A program made the position numbers and the translations under genes. DNA of 64,000 bases from Diphasiastrum complanatum. Lineage: Eukaryota > Streptophyta > Lycopodiopsida > Lycopodiales > Lycopodiaceae. The notes beneath the pieces were generated by a model that had not been told where the DNA came from, ran no database searches, and saw only the letters and a list, made by a program, of their open reading frames with translations. Of the stretch, positions 23,015-33,437 are shown one piece after another; the stretch's first letter is position 1, and each line of letters opens with the position of its first letter. The DNA is taken from the NCBI GenBank assembly GCA_029204225.1, contig CM055104.1, positions 23,825,285 through 23,889,284 of the forward strand. Reading direction: 5' to 3'.

Positions 23015-23583
23015 TATTTATGGTGGATTGATAGTGGAGCTAGTTCACACATGACTAGTCACAAGGAGTTCTTTACTTCTTTGGTCACTTATGATATAGC
23101 CAAGAAAGTGATTCACATGGCCAATGGTGGTGAGTGTGTGATTGAAAGTATTGGTTCAATTCCTATTTTCTTTCTACTAATAGAAAAGCAAGACTTGATG
23201 GTGTTCTTCACATTCCCTCACTTTCAAAAAATTTGCTAAGTGTTGGTCTAATGATAGAGAAATCATACATGGTAAAGTTTTGTGGTGATGCTTGTAAAAA
23301 GGATGGATTGGAAAAGGAGATTGGCCTCAACTTTTCAAAGTTCCCCTTTAGGATCAATAAGATTGGTGGATCTTATGAAAAGTCTAACAAGCTTCCTTAT
23401 GCTAGGTATAGGTCAAGATCTAATATGCTTCTTGGAGATGATCATTTTTGTGCTAACTTGGCTAGATATGAGGATACCGATGGTTCTTCAATGGTTCTTC
23501 ATGGCAAGTGCAAGCATGCAAAAGGTAAGGAAAAAGCTAACTTCATCAATGGAGGTGAAGGTACTAATAGCTTTTGGGGGTGA
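23015..23583 (+). pseudogene. copia protease and pre-integrase remnant (A1)
   Basis: In frame with gag, WWIDSGASSHMTSHKEFF (23021-23074) is the retropepsin active site, with catalytic Asp at 23030. The frame shifts near 23175, and the following part (LHIPSLSKNLLSVG-like, then KSNKLPYARYRSRSN near 23386) matches the end of the GAG-pre-integrase region, showing an internal deletion. The last part to TGA at 23583 is not recognisable. No integrase catalytic core follows. Confidence 0.75.
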
Positions 23584-23944
23584 AATCTATTTGTATACTT
23601 CATTATCATGTTGTTTATTTTCTCACTAGCTAAAAGATATGTCTGCAAATCATGTTGTCTACAAATTGTACATAGTATGAATGCAGAAAACTTGATCACT
23701 TTAATTTTACATTTATCAAGCTAAAACATTTTTGTCTACTACCAAGGATTGATGTACGACCATACATTAAAAGACATGATGGTATGTGGCCAAGCCTATG
23801 ATAGGTATCATAAATTCAACGTTCAAAAAAAACATTTTTATTGTATTTTCTAGATGGAGGCTATAACTTAACTATTAAGCTTATGTTAAGATGATGAAAT
23901 AATAAAATATTTTCATTTTGTTTTGTTTTGTTTTGTTTTTTTTT

Positions 23945-24310
23945 TTTTCAGATTTGATTAAAGCAATTATTCTACATGAAAATTGGAGCATTTTTGCTTT
24001 TTGGATCATCTCAATCCGAGCAATATTAAGAAAGTTATCGCCCTTCAAAGTTTTTTAGACTAATTTTTTTTTTCTTGGAGCTTGAAAGGGGTAGCACGCC
24101 GGCGTGCTACCAATTTAAGCTTTTAGTCTTTAAGTCAAATTGATAGCACACCGGCGTGCTACCCCTTTTAGGTTCCAAGGGGAAAATATTTTCTAGTCTA
24201 AAAAACGTTGAACTGTCATAACTTTCTTACTATTAGTCGGATTGAGATGGTCCAAACAGCAAAAGTGCTCCATTTTTTTATGTAGAATCCATTAGTATAA
24301 TTAAAGTTAG
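23945..24310. repeat. fold-back element with nested palindromes
   Basis: Two arms of about 160 bp are reverse complements around a centre near 24126. The outer part carries ATTCTACAT / ATGTAGAAT and GATCATCTCAATCCGA / TCGGATTGAGATGGTCC, then GTTTTTTAGACTA / TAGTCTAAAAAAC. The inner part carries GTAGCACGCCGGCGTGCTAC (24091-24110), itself a perfect palindrome, mirrored at 24143-24162 with one transition (ATAGCACACC). The left flank has a (TTTTG)n run at about 23918-23940. It resembles a fold-back MITE inserted in copia A1. No target duplication could be defined. Confidence 0.8.
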
Positions 24311-24449
24311 TTTTTATCAAATATAAATTGAATATGTATAAAGCCTATATATCTGATAGCATACCATGTGCCACGAAATTTTATAAATCATTTGTAAATA
24401 AAACTCGCAAAACTCGCAAAGAATTCACTCGCAGATTGTCAAAACCGCT

Positions 24450-25500
24450 TTTGCTTTATGATGGTGACATTGTTTTCACTAACCTTTGTGGAAATTTGAG
24501 ATCAAGCATTGATGAGATCTTGTTGGATCTAGATCATATGTTTGAAAGGGAGTATTTCCAGAGGTTCAGGTCTGAAGATATTCATATCTTTGATGTTGAA
24601 GAGGAAGATCAAGAGGTTGGTCTCAAAGGGCTTCAACAACACAAAAGGGAAAGTGACAATTTGGAGCTAGTCAAGAGCATCAAAGGAGAGTCAAATGGCA
24701 AAGATATTGTGGATTTGTTTTTGTAGGCGTTTAAAGATTCAAGTAAGGTCAAATGAACATCAAGAAATTGTTGTTCAAGTTTACTTTAATTGTTCTATCT
24801 TATGTTTGAGCAATTTCATGTGGATGTGTGCAAATTGTCAAGATATGGTAAAATTAGTTACATTGATTTGCATCATTTTGATGTTGGGGTTGTACTAGCA
24901 TTTTTGGCTGATTTTTTTGATGGAAATGAAGCTATTGAAGTTTTAACTATGTGGTGCCAATGCTTGGAGATTGTCAATTTTTGGTTAATCTATGATCATT
25001 TTCTTGTGTCAAGTGGATCTTGACGAAGGACTAGTGCTACCAACTAGTTATATGGAATCATATGGAGCTACATTAGCATCATTGATGTACTCTCTTACTC
25101 ATGGATTTCCAAGCTTTGATGGTTTCTTGTGGCAAGATGGAGATGGAGGCTCATTTATGGAGTTTGATGGTGGAGACATATCAAGAAAAGACAAAGAGGG
25201 AGGAGAAAAACAAGTACAGTTAATTTAAGCTAGCAAGTGGTCATCACTCACATTTATTGTTTGGTTGTTGTTTTTCTAGAGAGTTCAGAGTTGGAAGCAT
25301 GGTGGAATCATTTCATTTACATTCTATTTGGTTCTTCATGTTCTAGGTATATCTTGATGTAAGAAATAGTGAAACATCCAATTTGGACACTATTCTCTAT
25401 ATGAATTATGGAAACTACTTTAGAACCTTAGAAAGGAGGTCTAACTTAGGATGGAGATCGTTCTAAAGTTGGATCAAAGTAATATGGTTAAAACTATGCC
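24450..25500 (+). repeat. copia A 3' internal region, copy 1
   Basis: Shares long similarity with 58480-59240, for example TGGCAAGATGGAGATGGAGG and GACATATCAAGAAA. Frames at 24328-24726 and 24992-25228 are parts of a once longer reading frame that includes DGDGGSFMEFDGGDISRKDK, conserved in the second copy (DGDGGLFMQFNGGDISRKDK). Its function is unknown. Position between pol and the 3' LTR is unusual for copia and could mark an extra gene or a captured sequence. Confidence 0.6.
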
Positions 25501-25520
25501 CAAACTAGTTGAAGAGGCAG

Positions 25521-25817
25521 TGTGAGAAATTTCAACTAGTTTAGTCATATTTAGGTTAATTGTCAATATTAGGCCAATATGCATTTTAGACTTAGAGATA
25601 AACTTTATGAAAGTTATTTTAGTCTAAGTTCATTTGGATTATACTTTTGAAAAGTGTGGGAAAGTTAGAAGGTCGATTTTGGAAGATTCAAAATTGAATG
25701 TTTGGTTCATTGAATCTAGTATATATTTTTAGTAGGGTTTTTGATCTAGAAGTTTTTATGGAGGGAAACCAAATTCAAAACAGGTCATGGATCTCCTATA
25801 AACATGTGGGAAGAGTA

Positions 25818-25888
<71 letters not shown>

Positions 25889-25893
25889 CATGC
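25521..25893 (+). repeat. 3' LTR of copia A1, truncated
   Basis: Matches the 5' LTR from TGTGAGAAATTTC through TATA (25797) and the TC tract, and diverges after CATTCATGCT. The downstream 25894-26160 is unrelated. Confidence 0.85.
25822..25885. repeat. (TC)32 in 3' LTR of A1
   Basis: 64 bp of uninterrupted TC, against 88 bp in the 5' LTR of the same element. Confidence 0.95.
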
Positions 25894-26189
25894 TATTCCA
25901 GCAAGGGAGGCTGAGACTTGGTTGGAGCTCGCCCTGAGTCGCAACACGCACTCTCCTATAGTATTGGTGGGATTCGCCACCTCCCCTCATACCAAGTACT
26001 CTATCCAGGCTGGTAAAGCACGTTTTCTCTCTCTAGGATGTTCTCTCTAGAAAGTCATTTTCTCTCTCTAGAATTAATTGATCCCCAGGCTTTCTTTAAT
26101 CATGGCTAGATCGTGTGAGGTGATTGCACATCGATCTGAGCTCTCTGGACTTCGCTTGAACCGTTCAAAGATTTTCAGCCATAGGAACT

Positions 26190-26200
26190 TGGCGCCGACT
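26190..26200 (+). other. possible gypsy-type primer binding site
   Basis: TGGCGCCGACT a few bases after CAGCCA. A second similar site, TGGCGCCAACT, is at 27977 shortly after TCTCTAATCA. Only the first seven bases follow the known pattern, and no LTR pair was found. Confidence 0.3.
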
Positions 26201-26796
26201 AGATTCTAGTCACAGTGGCGCCAGTCGCAACAGGGGCGCTGCTGGCGCCGGGGACAATGCTGGCGCCGGTGGTGCCGAAAGTAAAGCTTGTAAAGGTAGC
26301 TTTACAACATTGTAGTACACAATGATCATCAAATGATCGTGTCAATATTTACACTTTAAACTCTTTTCTTTGAAACGAATCCCTAGTCAAAGGAAAGGAC
26401 GCACAATCCTCCTATTGAGCTTTCTCCTTACCTATAAATCATCTCATATTTTTTGAAGGCATACAATTTGTTTTTGAGACAATCTACAATCCAAAAGTAC
26501 AAACTAACAACTTAAAAAAATGCTTGAGTTTTTCAAAGTTCAAGCTTTAAAATGTTATAGTGCAACTTATTTCCAATGTTAGAAAAGCAAAAAATGTATG
26601 GAAAGTGCATCTTTTCGCCAAAACTAATTTCATAGAAGAATGTTGACTTTCAAAAGAAACTTCATAACTATTTTCCCTTTTGAGAAATTCTAGGTCAACC
26701 ATTCATAGCATTACAAGCCTTAGTTTAAAGAATAGATATAACTTATTAAGTCCATTAGAATACTTTCAAAAAACATGAAAAATTCCTATGCTATGA

Positions 26797-26858
26797 AGCT
26801 ATATTTCGTGAGCTTCCAATTTTAATAAGCTATATTTCATGAGCTTCCAATTTTAATA
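26797..26858. repeat. 31-bp tandem duplication
   Basis: AGCTATATTTCGTGAGCTTC and the following TTAATA-ending part occur twice in a row with one C/T difference. Confidence 0.9.
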
Positions 26859-27728
26859 GTTCGTGAAAGTTACATCTTGCCACTACATAACTTATTCATA
26901 AACTTACAACGACATTCATGCTTAAATTTCTCCGTAAAGGAGAGTGAGGCCCATGAAATACCCTAATACCAAAGTCCAAGAGTCTTTAGAATAGCTCTAT
27001 TTTCAAATGCTAGGCATATGTATGGGCTAACTAAAATAATCAAATCTATGTGTTAATTTCATTAACATATAAAATATTTTATTTCGATGACAAAATTGTA
27101 CAGATGTAAGACGTACAATAGTTATGAGCTAAAACTTGAAGGATTTGCAAGGATCATTTAAAAAATGGAAGACATTGAAACGTAGGATATTGGAGTGAGA
27201 CGTAAAATAGATCTCCAGATCATCGGTACAGTGAATACTAAAATGTAACGAATATAACTAGATGTAGGCCGAGATCATGACGGAATTGGTCCTTTGTCGT
27301 TGTTGATCCATTGATTAATGTATAAGCACTAGAGAGACATATACACGTCTCAATTCATTGAATCAAAGTCACGCGTTCTCCGCAATCCGCTTGCATTTCA
27401 GCAGGGCTGTGAGTGCACCGGGCACCCTCATCTATGATTCACACTCATATCGTAGACTGCTTGTGTACAGAAAAAGCATACATGTACCCAACTTATTAAT
27501 AACCTAAGACGTAAGTGCCAGTCATGACCACAGCCATGTTCGTTGACAAGTTGCAAGAGATGGTGGCAGGCAACTTGCAAGTAAGGTACTACGTAGTATG
27601 AACGTGCCGGGCGGAATCGAGGCCGCTGACCAGAGAGTCTATTGTCGCTTCGGAGTTCAGAGTTTCAGAATAATAACGGAAAATTGCAAAACTGAATGAA
27701 CCTGCATCTACACTAACTTTACAAGTAA

Positions 27729-27822
27729 TCTCGTAATTGGCCTGCGTTTAATTGCATTCTTCTGAACTGCCAGACGTCTCGTAATTGGCCTGCGTTTAAT
27801 TGCATTCTTCTGAACTGCCAGA
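27729..27822. repeat. 48-bp tandem duplication
   Basis: TCTCGTAATTGGCCTGCG through GAACTGCCAGA occurs at 27729 and again at 27777 with no mismatch over about 46 bp, so it is recent. Confidence 0.92.
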
Positions 27823-27976
27823 TAGTAGAGAGTCAATACTCACAACAGACAAGCTGTAATGAAAAACACTGAGTGTGATGAACAAATCTTATCATATATA
27901 CGTAGAAAACAAAGCACATAAGTATATACAGGGGTTTGGGTTTCTTTTTCTTCACAATTGTCTCTAATCATTCTTT

Positions 27977-27987
27977 TGGCGCCAACT
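27977..27987 (+). other. possible gypsy-type primer binding site
   Basis: TGGCGCCAACT, as for the site at 26190. The segment upstream carries AT-rich promoter-like sequence but no defined LTR. Confidence 0.3.
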
Positions 27988-28311
27988 CTAGGCTTGGTAG
28001 CTCATTGTGATGCTTCTGTTCTGACGATTCTACATCAGAACAACATTGCTGGACTGCAGATTCGAAAGGATGATTGCATGCCAGTTGGGTTGCACTATCT
28101 GATTCAAACAATGGCAAATTATTGATTACAAAATTAGCTTATCTAACATACTATAATGCACTATCTGATCCATGGATGAATTACAATGCAGGTTTATGCT
28201 TATCTTTAGTAAGAATGTACTACTAATCCAGGATTAAGCGCAATTAATGACTAGTACAGAATATTTAGTTTTTAGTCCAAGTATGACAACAAGTCCTACA
28301 TAGATAGTTAT

Positions 28312-28900
28312 TGTGATAGATTTCAACTAGTTTAGTCAAATTGGTCATATTTGTTCATTTGGCAATTGAGGCCAATTTTCATATTAGACTTAGAGATTGT
28401 CATTTCAAAGTTATTTTGGTTCAAATGTATTTGAATTACCACTTTTAGAAAGTGAGGGAAAATGTAGGAGGTCGAGTTTAGTAGATTCAAATTTGAATGT
28501 TGGAGACATTGAATCTAGTCCACATTATTGGTAGGGTTTTTGATATGGAGGGAAACCAAGAACATTAATGAGACATGGATATGCTATATATGGTTGTACA
28601 CACATGGGAAGAGAAGCTTTCTCTCTCTCTTTCATCTCATTTCATGCTTATACATGACTTCTCTTGGGTTCATCTATCCATTGGTGCACTGTACTGGTGA
28701 TATCATGCAATCTTTGTGGTAGAATGCTCATATTATGCTATATTTGGATCCACACGTGTGAAATATAGTAGCTTATTGTTTTTGCACGGACAACGACTTC
28801 ATTTCATCTTATTTTTGATGTTTGATCAAGTTCTTATTGAGTTTGTATCTCTTTCATTAAGTAGATGTTGATTTTTTTATGATGCAAATGTGTAGATTGT
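28312..28900 (+). repeat. 5' LTR of copia A2
   Basis: Similar to 20868-21539 across most of its length, with TATATAT near 28588 and only about 12 bp of TC at 28620-28631. The 3' end is deleted together with the primer site. Confidence 0.75.
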
Positions 28901-29480
28901 GTGTAGGTTATGAAAGGATCAATCACATTTATCAAAAAATTGGAGGAGTTTCTATCTCTAGAGCATGCTAGAAGAGTTTCTACTCGAAAATCAAGAATTT
29001 TGCATATGTATAATTGATCTTTTGTAGATCGAAACTCAATTTAGGTTTACAAACTTGAGGAATTCTGATTTCACACTTGGCTTACTAGAATTGGTCGATT
29101 TTTTATGCATTTGGAAGGCTTCATTGGAGGCTACAAGATTCTATATCAAGTTTTAAGCAATTGCATGTAAAATTGGAATATTCAATTTTTTTTGTGATTT
29201 TGTCAAAACTCTAATTTTGATTGGATCTCTATTTTGTGAGGTTGTTGGACTTCAATAGAGTGTCTTTTAATATTAGGAAAAAGATTCATTAGATTGTTAG
29301 TAGATCATAGGTTGATCAAGATTTCTACATTCTATGTGTTGATTTGCTAGATATAAGTGCAAGAAGAGAATTGAGAGGTTCCATATCTTTGTGATTTCTT
29401 TTTGGAAACATTTGTTGTATTTTAAAAGAGTGCTTTGTGCATTGGAATAGGTTGAAAGAGAAAGATCAGATCATTGCAAC

Positions 29481-30255
29481 ATGGCTACAATGAGTGGATT
29501 CATGTTGGAAGGCAATGGCAAGCTTATCTCATCCAACTACTCTACATGGAAGGTGAGGATGGAATCACTTCTTGAAATGCATGAGTTGATGGATATTGTT
29601 GTAGGGTTGGAGGAGAGACCCTTGGATTCAACAAAAGCAATTGAGGTATGACAAGAGAGCTTAGAAAGCTCTACACATGATCAAGATGAATGTTACCAAT
29701 GAGCTACTCAAGTGATTGGTAAGTCCAATTCATTTCGAGAGGCTTGGGAAGCTTTGAAAAAGCTTTATGAATCCAAATCTACATCTAGACTGTTAACTAT
29801 GAGAAGACAAATATTTCAAAGAAATCAAAAGAAAAAAGAGAGTCCTAATACTTTTGTTTTGAGAGTGAAGGCTTCAGTTGATGAGTTAGCTTACATTGCC
29901 AAGTTTGGTGGATCTTCAAGAGATTTTGATCAATGAGGAATATGGGCTTCAAGCAAGAGGTGGATCTACATCAACATCTCAAGATGAGGAGGCCATGTTC
30001 ATCAAAGGCAAGTTCAAGGAAAAACACAAGGACAAGTGGTCTGAAGGACATGATCATGGTGAGTCTTCTTTTTTTGCTAAGAAGAAAGATAAGTCAAAGT
30101 TGAAGTGCGTCTATTGTGGCATCAAGGACAATTTCGCAAGTGATTGCTACAAAGACAAGAGGGATCAAGGAGACCAGCAAGGCAATCTAACTCTTGATGA
30201 GGATGGTGTTGATGCTGAAAACACAAATGATGATGCTTTTGTGATGTCTTCATGT
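29481..30255 (+). pseudogene. copia gag (A2)
   Basis: ATG at 29481 starts SGFMLEGNG, then YSTWKVRMESLLEMHE. A frameshift near 29625 and further stops break it; coding resumes with AWEALKKLYESKSTSRLL and a later segment from 29896. The knuckle at about 30108-30149 reads CVYCGIKDNFASDC, with Asn replacing the conserved His. It is homologous to the A1 and B1 gags. Confidence 0.8.
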
Positions 30256-30514
30256 TTGAGTTTTATTGTTGGAGATAAGCTCACACACGAATTTTCACAA
30301 AGAGTATTTCACTTCTTTGTTGGCATATGGAGATGACAAGAGGGTGATCTACACGACCAATGATGGTGAGTGTGCAATCAAAGGGATTGGCACAATTCCT
30401 ATTTCTCTCTCTACAAATAGGAATGTTCATTTGAAGGATGTTTTGTTCAATCCATCTATTACTAAAAATGTACTTAGTGTGAGTCAAATGCTAAGCAATG
30501 GTCTTAAGGTTTAG
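30256..30514 (+). pseudogene. copia protease/pre-integrase (A2), active site lost
   Basis: SSHTNFHKEYFTSLLAYGD matches the segment just after the retropepsin active site, but the DSGA itself is destroyed by a small rearrangement. GIGTIPISLSTNRNVHLKDV and TKNVLSVSQML are the usual following region. Confidence 0.75.
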
Positions 30515-30673
30515 TATAATGGAGATGCTTGTATGATCAAAATGAATGATGACTTGATTGCAAAAGGTAAAAGGTAAGGGAAACTATTCAAACTAGATGC
30601 TTGTGTTATTGCTAACCAAGCTGAATGTGTGGCAAGTGAGCAAATACTTATTCAAGAGGTTTGACAAAAGAGG

Positions 30674-31234
30674 ATGGGGCATCTCGACTACAAGTCATTG
30701 GATGTAATGGCTAGAAAGCAAGTTGTGATTGGTCTTTCAAGTTCCTTAACTAGCATCCATAATGTTTGTGAGTCTTGTGCTTTGTCAAAGTCAAATAGAC
30801 TACCTTATACTAGATCTGCATCTAGATCTACAAAGCCTTTTCAAGTTGTACATTCGGATATTGATGAAATTACTATAATTAGCAATAGGAGAGCTAAGAT
30901 GTATGTAACTTTCATTGATGATTTTAGTATATTTTGTTGGATCTATTTACAAAAGAGCAAAGATGAAGTGTATGATGTCTTTGTGAAGTTCAAGAATTCA
31001 AGGGGAAACCAATTTTTCACAAGGATCAAGTGCTTGAGGAGTGACAATGGTGGTGAGTATATCTCAACTAAGTTCAAGGCCTTTTGCGATGAGCATGGGA
31101 TCAAGAGGGAGTACACAACTCCAAGGACACCACAACAAAATGGAGTGGCCAAGAGGAAGAATAGAACTTTATGTGAAAGTGCCAAAGTCATAAGGTTAGG
31201 AGCTAGTCTTCCAAAACCATTTTGGGATCAAGCT
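30674..31234 (+). pseudogene. copia integrase core with E-to-K change
   Basis: The HHCC zinc domain is partial: MGHLDYKSL and CESCALSK. The conserved Trp-His before it reads TGA-Gln. The rve-type catalytic core shows HSDI (Asp codon 30857) and LRSDNGGEY (Asp 31043). The catalytic Glu of the D-D-35-E set, expected in TPQQNGVAERKNRT, is Lys (AAG at 31151), one transition from GAG. The core is therefore dead. Integrase would insert the cDNA in the nucleus. The frame is lost at 31234. Confidence 0.88.
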
Positions 31235-31503
31235 TGTTGTGGAATGGTGGCAGGTATCAGCTAGACGTCTTGAAAGTGGTTATGCTTTATGGTGCTTTTT
31301 CAGTATTGTATATTACTTTTCAGCTATATTTTACCTTGTTGGATTATAAATAAAGGCTTCAAAGGCTTTCAGTCTTGCTTTGTCAAGTGGAACTAGGTGA
31401 TATTTTGTAACTCTCTCTCTCCATCCTGGTGGTGTAAATCCAACTATTTCTTGGTTGAGATAGCATTGAAACATTTACCTTTTATTGGATTCATAAGCTA
31501 ACA
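31235..31503 (+). repeat. solo or truncated LTR inserted in copia A2
   Basis: Starts TGTTGTGG and ends CTAACA, a TGTT/AACA pair typical of copia LTRs. TATAAATA lies near 31345 and a short CT run near 31412. TGGTCTG at 31505 is a possible decayed primer site. It begins exactly where integrase similarity stops. Confidence 0.5.
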
Positions 31504-31555
31504 ATGGTCTGTTTTCATGTTTTAGTCCATATGATGGTTTCAAGACGCTGCTTCT

Positions 31556-31966
31556 TTGAGTTATGAGGAGCCCCTTTCTCCACCCGAACATTTTATACAG
31601 ACACTCATTTGTTGTATGAAAAAGGATGTTCTGATGCATGATTTTATCATTAACACTGATAGGGCCACTTGTTCTTCTGTTGTGGACCGAAGGATGAGGT
31701 TTTGTGCTCGATTGATCAATTTCCTTGCTCCTCTACCTATCGATCTTTGGATCATGATGACACATTTGACAGAAAAAGAAATACAAGTATGCAAGTTGGC
31801 CGTCTTCCATAAAAATCCTTCACTTGAGACTCATGTTCCCTTTGACACCATTATTCGTATGACCAAGTTCAAACACTCTCGTTGCCCCTCTGAGCAAACC
31901 TGGGCCAGAATTAGAGGCCACTTCAAAGTCAAGTATATAGCTTGCTATTCCAACGATGCAGAATAA
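31556..31966 (+). CDS. hypothetical 136-residue frame
   Basis: An open frame with even composition (FCARLINFLAPLPIDLWIMM, CPSEQTWARIRGHFKVKY) and TAA at 31964. I recognise no domain. The 3' two thirds are duplicated at 32692-32945, where the frame is broken. It follows the LTR at 31503 and could belong to that element or be a captured gene piece. Confidence 0.35.
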   Translation: MSYEEPLSPPEHFIQTLICCMKKDVLMHDFIINTDRATCSSVVDRRMRFCARLINFLAPLPIDLWIMMTHLTEKEIQVCKLAVFHKNPSLETHVPFDTIIRMTKFKHSRCPSEQTWARIRGHFKVKYIACYSNDAE

Positions 31967-33180
31967 GATTTTCTTTTAATGTTTTAATGGAAACTTTTTA
32001 ATTATAAAGCTGTTTTTTCCAGCGATGGACAGTAAGTTAGTTTCATTGAATCCTTTTAGTTTGCCTAGTACATGATTTCTTAAGGGATTCAATTGTGTGT
32101 GAACAACTTTATTTCGTTTGAACTATTACTTAAATCAAATGTCTTTTCAAGCATTCGATTCATTTCATAAAAGAGTCTTGTCATTTTTTTATATACTGAA
32201 CTTTCATCGACGCTTTGTGATAATGTAGCATCCTTTTGCTACTACGACCTACTACCACTTACATTTTGGTTCAAATCCGAACCAAACATTATGTAGCTTT
32301 TGAAAAAGGTATGCCACCTATCGAAATACTCTAAAGCAAGCATGCTAGAACACTCTTTGTAAACTATGTAGACGTGTTTTTTTTTATTTGAAAATATAGG
32401 TATGAGATACAGACACTTCTTTTGGTTGTGTAAATGATTTTTTTGAAAGGTTCAAAGAAGAGGAAAATGTTTTTAATTTGCACATTAGAAAAGTGTTTGT
32501 GTGTCTCGAAATTGAAAACAGTAATACTCCTTCTGATATTTCTTCATCTGTTACTAATGCCCCTTTATCACCTCACCCTTTTCTCTTTCTTGATGACCTT
32601 GATGAGGACAATGCCTCTCAACTCGAGATCTTCCCGGTAGAATCATTGAGTACAAATCCACTCTCATGCCTTATAAACTCTGGAGTCTTCCATCCGTCAA
32701 TTTCCTTGCTCCTATACCTATCGATCTTTGGATCATGATGACACATTTGATAGAAAAAGAAATAAAGTCTGTAAGTTGGCCACCCTCCTGCATAAAAATC
32801 TTCACTTGAGACTCCTTTTGCCTTTGACACCATTATTTGTATGAACAAGTTCGAACCCTCTCGTTGCCCCTCTGAGCAAACCTGGCCAGAATTAGAGGCC
32901 ACCTCGAAATTAAGTATATAGCTTGCTATTCCAGCGATGCACAATAAGGTTCCCTATTCATGTTTTAATGGAAATTTTTTAATTATGTTGCTTGTGGTTC
33001 CAGCGATGGACAATAAGGTAGTTTCATTGCATCATTTTAGTTTGCCTACATGATTGCTTAAGGAATTCGATTATGTGTAACAACTTTATGCCATTTGAAC
33101 TAGTACTTAAATCAAATTTCTTTTTAAGCATTCAATTCATCTCATACAAGAGTCTTATCATTTTACATATACTAAGCTAA
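31715..33180. repeat. ~490-bp direct duplication
   Basis: 31715-32205 and 32692-33180 match closely (CGATCTTTGGATCATGATGA, GTTGCCCCTCTGAGCAAACC). The copies are about 975 bp apart in the same orientation. A shorter internal repeat, TCCAGCGATGGACAATAAG-like, occurs twice in each copy (near 31950, 32020, 32926, 32998). Confidence 0.88.
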
Positions 33181-33422
33181 AATAGCAATGACGACTTATA
33201 CAGCGCTTTCTTATTTCGATGACACCACGTGTGCTTAGTTCCAGAGTTATCGAACCATCTTTCTTTTACGAGCCCTTTGAGTGTTTTTAAGTAACTTATC
33301 TTTGTACTTACGAGCTAGTTGAATATACAGTTTGAGGCGAGCAATTATGTGTTCTTGTTGCACTTGACGTTGTGTTGTGGTGATTGATCCAGTCGGGTGT
33401 TTTCAATTGTGTTTTCTTAACT

Positions 33423-33437
33423 TGGTATCAGAGCCCT
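33423..33437 (+). other. primer binding site, tRNA-iMet type
   Basis: TGGTATCAGAGCCCTTGG matches the initiator tRNA-Met complement over 13 bases. The LTR it belongs to must end just before 33422, but its left edge is unknown. Confidence 0.75.

Larger units (their letters stand above)
20868..25893 (+). mobile_element. copia element A1, internally deleted
   Basis: The 5' LTR (20868-21539) starts TGTGACAAATTTC and ends TTCACA, followed at once by TGGTATCAGAGC. The 3' LTR starts TGTGAGAAATTTC at 25521 after a purine-rich GAAGAGGCAG, and is cut at about 25893, losing its last ~300 bp. Inside are gag, a zinc knuckle, a protease with DSGA and a short pre-integrase piece. Integrase core, reverse transcriptase and RNase H are missing. 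A fold-back palindrome lies at 23945-24310. A long 3' region (about 24450-25500) is shared with the copy at 58380-59243. Confidence 0.88.
25894..27728. other. no gene; possible LTR debris
   Basis: A GC-rich cluster at 26189-26275 contains five GGCGCC/GGCGCT sites. TGGCGCCGACT at 26190 resembles gypsy primer sites that begin TGGCGCC (complement of tRNAs ending GGCGCCA). A 31-bp tandem duplication lies at 26797-26858. Confidence 0.4.
28312..31234 (+). mobile_element. copia element A2, truncated
   Basis: Starts with an LTR related to A1 (TGTGATAGATTTC at 28312). The primer site is lost in a small deletion near 28900. Gag, knuckle, a broken protease, pre-integrase and the integrase core follow. 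The element is cut inside integrase at 31234, where another LTR (31235-31503) begins. Confidence 0.82.
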
